NCBI GenBank assembly: GCA_023614405.1
Contig: JAJUPC010000041.1
Location: forward strand, 248,001-312,000
Source: Avena insularis
Taxonomy: Eukaryota; Streptophyta; Magnoliopsida; Poales; Poaceae
DNA length: 64,000 nucleotides
Direction of reading: 5' to 3'
In this document: positions 56,343-64,000 of the stretch, one piece after another
How positions within the stretch are numbered: the stretch's first letter is position 1
Layout: each line of letters begins with the position of its first letter
Made by a program: the position numbers and the translations under genes
Notes under the pieces: generated by a model
The model's input: only the letters and a program-made list of their open reading frames with translations
What the model was told of the DNA's origin: nothing
The model's database searches: none

Positions 56343-59300
56343 TTTGGGGAATATGTGGTCCCATGCCAACATTTCATGTTCTATAAACCTATCTTGCTTG
56401 GCTAGAAACAACACAATAAACTTAATGGTTTTGTGAGTCAACACTTGGCAAAACATGATCCCAACTAGCTAGTTGCTACAACTAGGTTTGAGACTGCTAT
56501 GCCAAGCCATGATGAGTCACACCCGTGGAAGAGGTGGGCCCATGCCAACATTTAATGGGATCTAGATCTATCTTAGTTGTCTAGAAACACCTTCATCAAC
56601 TTGTGGTTGTATGAGTAGTCACTTGGACAACATAATCCTACCTAGTTGGTAGATCTAAGTATAACACTGCTATGCAAAGACATCATGAGACACTTTGTGG
56701 AAAATGTGGTCCCATGCGAACATTGCATGTGCTATAAACCTCTCTTGGTTGGCTAGAAACACCATCATCAACTTAGTGGTTTTGTGAGTCAACACTTGGC
56801 AAAAAATGATCCCAACTAGCTAGTTGCTACATCTAAGTTTGAGAGTGTTATACAAAGCCATGATGGGACACATCCATGGCAGATGTGGGCCCATACATTT
56901 CATATGATCTAGACCTAGCTTAGCTGTCTAGAAATACCTTCATCAACTTGTGGTTGTATGAGTCATCACTTGGAAAACATAATTCTACCTAGTTGATAGA
57001 TCTAAGTATAACACTAATATGCAAAGACATAATGAGACACTTTGTGGAAAATGTGGTCCCATGCCAACATTGCATGTGCTATAAACCTCTCTTGGTTGGC
57101 TAGAAACACCATCATAAACTTAGTGGTTTTGTGAGTCAACACTTGGCAAAACCTGATCCCAACTAGCTAGTTGCTACATCTAAGTTTGAGAGTGTGATGC
57201 AAAGCCATGATGAGACACACCCATGACAGATGTGGGACCATATATTTTATGGGATCTAGACCTATCTTAGCTGTCTAGAAACACCTTCATCAACTTGTGG
57301 CTGTATGAGTCATCATTTGGAAAACATAATCCTACCTAGTCAGTAGATATAAGTATAACACTGCTATGCAAATACATCATGAGAAACTTGGTGGAAAATG
57401 TGGTCACATGCCAACATTGCATGTGCTATAAACCTCTCTTGGTTGGCTAGAAACACCATCATCAACTTAGAGGTTTTCTGAGTCGGCACTTGGCAAAACA
57501 TGATCCCAACTAGCTAGTTGCTACATCTAAGTTTGAGAGTGCTATGCAAAGCCCTGACAGACACATGTGGACGAGGTGGGCACATTCCAAAATTGCATGG
57601 GATCTTGACCAATCTTAGCTGTCTAGAAAAAACCTTCATCAACTTGTGGTTGTATGAGTCATCACTTGGACAACATAATCCTACCTAGTTGGTAGATCTA
57701 AGTGTAACACTACTATGCAAAGACATCATGAGACACTTTGTGGAAAATGTGGTCCCATGCCAACATTGCATGTGCTATAAACCTGTCTTGGTTGGCTAGA
57801 AACACCATTATCAACTTAGTGGTGTTGTGAGTCAACACTTGGCAAAACATGATCCCAACTAGCTACTTTCTACATCTAGGTTTGATAGTGCTATGCCAAG
57901 CCATTATGAGTCACACCTGTGGCAGATGTGGGACCATGCCAACATTTCATGGGATCTAGACCTATCATAGCTGTCTAGAAACACCTTCATCAACTTGTGG
58001 TTGTATGAGTAATCACTAGGACAACATAATCCTACCTAGTTGGTGGATCTAGGTATAACGCTGCTATGCAAAGACATCATGAGACACTTTGTGGAAATTG
58101 TGGTCCCATGCAAACATTGCATGTGCTATAAACCTCTCTTGGTTGGCTAGAAACACCATCATCAACTTAGTGGTTTTGTTAGTCAACAGTTAGCAAAACA
58201 TGATCCCAACTAGCTAGTAGCTACATCTAAGATTGAGAGTGCTATTCAAAGCCATGACAGATACATGTGGCAGAGGTGGGCCCATGCCAACATTGCATGG
58301 GATCTTGACCTATCTTAGCTATCTAGAAAAACACCTTCATCAACTTTTGGTTGTATGAGTCATCACTTGGACAACATAACACTACCTAGTTGGTAGATCT
58401 AAGTATAACACTGCTATACAAAGACATCATGAGACACTTTGTGGAAAATCTGGTCCCATGCCAACATTGCATGTGCTATAAACCTCTCTAGGTTGGCTAG
58501 AAACACCATCATCAACTTAGTGATTTTGTGAGTTGGCACTTGGCAAAACATGATCCCAACTAGCTAGTTGCTACATCTAAGTTTTAGATTGCTATGCAAA
58601 GCCCTACCAGACACATGTGGAAGAGGTCGGCCCATGCCAACATTGCTTGGGATCTTGACCTATCTTAGCTGTCTTGAAAAAACCTTCATCAACTTGTGGT
58701 TGTATGAGTCATCACTTGGACAACATAATCCTACCTAATTGGTAGATCTAAGTATAACACTACTATGCAAAGACATCATAAGACACTTTGTGGAAAATGT
58801 GGTCCCATGCCAAAATTGCATGTGCTATAAACCTGTCTTGGTTGGCTAGAAACACCATCATAAACTTAGTGGTTTTGTGAGTCAACACTTGGCAAAACAT
58901 GATCCCAACTAGATAGTTGCTACATCTAGGTTTGAGAGTGCTATGCCAAGCCATTATGAGCCACACCTGTGGCAGATGTGTGCCCATGCCAACATTTCAT
59001 GGGATCTAGACCTATCTTAGCTGTCTAGAAAGACCTTCATCAACTTGTGGTTGTATGAGTAATCACTTGGAGAACAAAATCCTACCTAGTTGGTAGATCT
59101 AAGTATAACACTACTATGCAAAGAAAGGATGAGACACTTTGTGGAAAATGTGGTCCCATGCGAACATGGCATGTGCTATAAACCTCTCTTGGTTGGCTAG
59201 AAACACCATCATCAACTTAGTGGTTTTGTTAGTCAACACTTGGCAAAACATGATCCCAACTAGCTAGTTTCTACATCTAAGTTTGAGAGTGCTATTCAAA

Positions 59301-62300
59301 GCCATGACAGACACATGTGGCAGAGGTGGGCCCATGCCAACATTGCATGGGATCTTGACCTATCTTAGCTGTCTCGAAAAACACCTTCATCAACTTGTGG
59401 TTGAATGAGTCATTAATTGGACAACATAATCCTACCTAGTTGGTAGATCTAAGTATAACACTGCTATACAAAGACATCATGAGCCACTTTGTGGAAAATC
59501 TGGTCCCATGCGATCATTGCATATGCTATAAACCTGTCTTGGTTGGCTAGAAACACCATTATCAACTTAGTGGTTTTGTCAGTCAACACTTGGCAAAACA
59601 TGATCCCAACTAGCTAGTTGCTACATCTACGTTTGAGAGTGTTATGTGAAGCAATGATGAGACTCACCCATGGCAGATGTGGGCCCATACATTTTATGGT
59701 ATCTAGACCTATCTTAGCTATCTAGAAACACCTTCATCAACTTGTGGTTGTATGAGTCATCACTTGGAAAACATAATCCTACCTAGTTGGTAGATCTAAG
59801 TATAACACTGCTATGCAAAGACATCATGACACACTTTGTGGAAAATGTGGTCCCATGCCAACATTGCATGTGATATAAACCTCTCTTGGTTGGCTAGAAA
59901 CACAATCATCAACTTAGTGGTTTTGTGAGTCAACACTTGGCAAACCAAGATCCCAGCTAGCTAGTTGCTACCTCTAAGTTTGAGAGTGCTATGCAAAGCC
60001 CTGACAGACACATGTGGAAGAGGTGGGCCCGTGCCAACATTGCATGGGATCTTGACCTATCTTAGCTGTCTAGAAAAAACCTTCATGAACTTGTGGTTGT
60101 ATGAGTAATCACTTGGACAACATAATCCTACCTAGGTTGTAGATCTAAGTATAACACTGCTATGCAAAGACATCATGAGACACTTTGTGGAAAATGTGGT
60201 CCCACGCGAACATTGCATGTGTTATAAACCTCTCTTGGTTGGCTAGAAACACCATGATCAACTTAGTGGTTTTGTGAGTCAACACTTGGCAAAAGATGAT
60301 CCCAACTAGCTAGTTGCTACATCTAAGTTTGATAGTGTTATGCAAAGCCATGATGAGACACACCCATGAAAGATGTGGGGCCATACATTTTATGGGATCT
60401 AGACCTATCTTAGCTGTCTAGAAACACCTTCATCAACTTATGGTTGTATGAGTCATCATTTGGAAAACATTATCCTACCTAGTTGGTAGATCTAAGTACA
60501 ACACTGCTATGCAAATTCATCATGAGACGCTTTGTGGAAAATGTGATCCCATGCCAACATTGCATGTGCTATAAACCTCTCTTGGTTGGCTAGAAACACA
60601 ATCATAAACTTAGTGGTTTTGTGAGTCAGCACTTGGCAAAACATGATCCCAACTAGCTAGTTGCTACATCTAAGTTTGAGAGTGCTATCCACAACCCTAA
60701 CAGACACATGTGGAAGAGGTGGGCCCATGCCAACATTGCATGGGATCTTGACCTATCTTAGTTGTCTCGAAAAACACCTTCATCAACTTGTGGTTGGATG
60801 AGTCATCACTTGGACAACATAATCCTACCTAGTTGGTAGATATAAGTATAACACTACTATGCAAAGACATCATGAGACACTTTGTGGAAAATGTGGTCCC
60901 ATGCCAACATTGCATGTGCTATAAACCTCTCTTGGTTGGCTAGAAACACCATCCTCAACTTAGTGGTTTTGTGAGTCAACACTTGGCAAAACATGATCCC
61001 AACTGGCTAGTTGCTACATCTTGCTTTGAGAGTGCTATGCCAAGCCATTATGAGTCACACATGTGGCCGATGTGGGCCCATGCCAACATTTCATGGGATC
61101 TAGACCTATCTTAGCTGTCTAGAAACACCTTTATGAACTTGTGGTTGTATGAGTAATCACTTGGACAACATAATCCTACCTAGGTTGTAGATCTAAGTAT
61201 AACACTGCTATGCAAAGACATCATGAGACACTTTGTGGACAATGTGGTCCCATGCCAACATTGCACGTTCTATAAACCTCTATTGGTTGGCTAGAAACAC
61301 CATCCTCAACTTAGTGGTTTTGTGAGTCAACACTTGGCAAAACAAGATCCCAACTAGCTAGTTGCTACATCTAGGTTTGAGAGTGCTATGCCAAGCCATT
61401 ATGAGTCACACATGTGGCACATGTGGGCCCAAGCCAACATTTCATGGGATCTAGACCTATCTTAGCTGTCTAGAAACACCTTCATGAACTTGTGGTTGTA
61501 TGAGTAATCACTTGGACAACATAATCCGACCTAGGTTGTAGATCTAAGTATAACACTTCTATGCAAAGACATCATGAGACACTTTGTGGAAAATGTGGTC
61601 CCATGCCAACATTGCATGTGCTATAAACCTATCTTGGTTGGCTAGAAACACCATGATCAACTTAGTTGTTTTGTGAGTCAACACTTGGCAAAACATGATC
61701 CCAACTAGATAGTTGCTACCACTAGGTTTGAGAGTGCTATGCCAAGCCATTATGAGTCACACATGTGGCAGATGTGGGCCCAAGCCAACATTTCATGGGA
61801 TCTAGACCTATCTTAGCTGTCTAGAAACACCTTCATGAACTTGTGGTTGTATGAGTAATCACTTGGACAACATAATCCTACCTAGGTTGTAGATCTAAGT
61901 ATAACACGGCTATGCAAAGACATCATGAGACACTTTGTGGAAAATGTGGTCCCATGCCAACATTGCATGTGCTATAAACCTCTCTTGGTTGGCTAGAAAC
62001 ACCATCCTTAACTTAGTGGTTTTGTGAGTCAACACTTGGAAAAACAAGATCCCAACTAGCTAGTTCCTACATCTAGGTTTGAGAGTGCTATGCCAAGCCA
62101 TTATGAGTCACACATGTGGCAGATGTGGGCCCATGCCAACATTTCATGGGATCTAGACCTATCTTAGTTGTCTAGAAACACCTTCATGAACTTGTGGTTG
62201 TATGAGTAATCACTTGGACAACATAATCCGACCTAGGTTGTAGATCTAAGTATAACACTGCTATGCAAAGACATCATGAGACACTTTGTGGAAAATGTGG

Positions 62301-64000
62301 TCCCATGCCAACATTGGATGTGCTATAAACCTGTCTTGGTTGGCTAGAAACACCATCATCAACTTAGTTGTTTTGTGAGTCAACACTCGGCAAAACATGA
62401 TCCCAACTAGATAGTTGCTACATCTAGGTTTGAGAGTGCTATGCCAAGCCATTATGAGTCACACATGTGGCAGATGTGGGCCCAAGCCAACATTTCATGG
62501 GATCTAGACCTATCTTAGCTGTCTAGAAAAACCTTCATGAACTTGTGGTTATATGAGTAATCACTTGCACAAAAAAATCCTACCTAGGTTGTAGATCTAA
62601 GTATAACACTGCTATGCAAAGATATCATGAGACACTTTGTGGAAAATGTGGTCCCACGCCAACATTGCATGTGCTATAAACCTCTCTTGGTTGGCTAGAA
62701 AAACCATCCTCAACTTAGTGGTTTTGTGAGTCAACACTTGGCAAAACAAGATCCCAACTAGCTAGTTGCTACATCTAGGTTTGAGAGTGCTATGCCAAGC
62801 CATTATGAGTCACACATGTGGCAGAGGTGGGCCCATGCCAACATTGCATGGGATCTTGACCTATCTTAGCTGTCTCAAAAAACACAATCATCAACTTGTG
62901 GTTGTATGAGTCATCACTTGGACAACATAATCCTACCTAGTTGGTAGATCTAAGTATAACACTGCTATACAAAGACATCATGAGACACTTTATGGAAAAT
63001 CTGGTCCCATGCGATCATTTCATGTGCTATAAACCTCTCTTGGTTGGCTAGAAACACCATTATCAACTTAGTGGTTTTGTCAGTCAACACTTGGCAAAAC
63101 ATGATCCCAACTAGCTAGTTGCTACATCTAAGTTTGAGGGTGTTATGCAAAGCAATGATGAGACTCACCCATCGCAGATGTGGGCCCATACATTTTATAG
63201 GATCTAGACCTATCTTAGCTATCTAGAAACACCTTGATCAACTTGTGGTTGTATGAGTCATCACTTGGAAAACATAATCCTACCTAGTTGGTAGATCTAA
63301 CTATAACACTGCTATGCAAAGACATCATGAGACACTTTGTGGAAAATGTGGTCCCATGCCAACATTGCATGTGCTATAAACCTCTCTTGGTTGGCTAGAA
63401 ACACCATCATCAACTTAGTGGTTTTGTGAGTCAACACATGGAAAAACATGATCCCAACTAGCTAGTTGCTACATCTAAGTTTGAGAGTGTTATGCAAAGC
63501 CATGAGGAGACACACTCATGAAAGATGTGGGCCCATACATTTTATGGGATCTAGACCTATCTTAGTTGTCTAGAAACACCTTCATCAACCTTTAGTTGTA
63601 TGAGTCATCATTTGAAAAACATAATCCTACCTAGTTGTTAGATCTAAGTATAACACTTCTATGCAAATACATCATGCGACACTTTGTGGAAAATGTGGTC
63701 CCATGCCAACATTGCATGTGCTATAAACCTCCCTTGGTTGGCTAGAAACACCATCCTCAACTTAGTGGTTTTGTGAGTCAACACTTGGCAAAACATGATC
63801 CCAACTAGCTAGTTACTACATCTAGGTTTGAGAGTGCTATGCCAAGCCATTATGAGTCACACATGTGGCAGATGTGGGCCCATGCCAACATTTCATGGGA
63901 TCTAGACCTATCTTAGCTGTCTAGAAACACCTTCATGAACTTGTGGTTGTATGAGTAATCACTTGGACAACATAATCCTACCTAGGTTGTAGATCTAAGT
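56343..64000. repeat. Tandem satellite array, unit about 350 bp (dimer of about 175 bp)
   Basis: About 22 units follow head to tail and run off the right edge. The anchor gtggtcccatgc occurs at 56355, 56706, 57053, 57400, 57749, 58100, 58450, 58799, 59150, 59500, 59847, 60196, 60543, 60893, 61244, 61595, 61946, 62297, 62648, 63001, 63348 and 63695, a spacing of 347 to 353 and a mean of about 349.5. Each unit has two related halves, one starting gtggtcccatgccaac and one gtgggcccatgccaac, 174 to 176 bp apart. Most units keep an AGATCT site. I cannot match it to a named satellite. The repeated minus ORFs at 58763, 61559 and 62261 are artefacts of the repeat. Confidence 0.97.

Noticed and set aside
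58763..62452. Three near-identical minus-strand ORFs of 63 to 74 residues
   Set aside because: They are the same frame of a satellite unit, spaced by whole units, and open by chance in only a few of the units.
56343..64000. Telomeric repeat or rDNA spacer
   Set aside because: There are no TTTAGGG units and no rRNA sequence; the array is a satellite of unknown location.

Overview
This window is nuclear DNA of a grass, most likely a Pooideae/Triticeae-type genome. The reasons are a BARE/Angela/WIS-like copia element, a LARD-like (Sukkula-type) element with LTRs of 5 to 6 kb, an LTR that starts TGATACGTC, a Cassandra TRIM, and Athila- and Tat-lineage gypsy elements. I see no intact host gene, no tRNA and nothing bacterial. 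Nearly every base can be assigned to nested, decayed transposable elements or to a satellite. Species and chromosome are not determined.

Layout. 1-3437 is a broken Tat/RIRE2-like gypsy element on the plus strand, followed by a scrap of old LTR. 3626-31714 is one large nested block. Its outer element is a minus-strand LARD-like retrotransposon with target duplication GGTAT on both sides. Its downstream LTR (3626-18515) was later hit by an 8.6-kb Athila-like gypsy element (gypsy-1, 4664-13255, duplication GGATC) and a CACTA transposon (13280-14753, duplication ATA). Its other LTR (26008-31714) still shows the equivalent empty site. Between the LTRs lies a second, minus-strand member of the gypsy-1 type (gypsy-2), cut off inside its protease and itself hit by a Cassandra TRIM (22265-23016, duplication TTTAT). 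31715-33828 is another old LARD-type LTR.

33829 to about 47960 is a minus-strand copia element of the BARE/Angela type. Its integrase gene is split by a Tat-lineage gypsy element (gypsy-3, 37199-45972) that carries a spliced antisense gene with its own TATA box. About 48000-51450 holds a broken FAR1/MULE-type transposase gene with introns. 51590-53471 holds a GC-rich exon-like segment followed by a minisatellite. 53472 to about 56342 is a 5' fragment of a Sabrina-like gypsy derivative. From about 56343 to the end (and beyond) is a tandem satellite with a unit of about 350 bp, itself a dimer of two diverged units of about 175 bp, with traces of higher-order duplication.

How the parts relate. 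The target duplications give a relative order: old LARD-type LTR, then the minus-strand LARD, then gypsy-1, gypsy-2, CACTA and Cassandra. The most interesting signals are the dimeric satellite, an extra coiled-coil ORF shared by gypsy-1 and gypsy-2 (neither shows an integrase), the arrays of ACTATACGG-type inverted motifs in gypsy-1, and the spliced antisense gene of gypsy-3. All reverse transcriptases seen here are broken by stops or frameshifts, and two also have a substituted catalytic aspartate.
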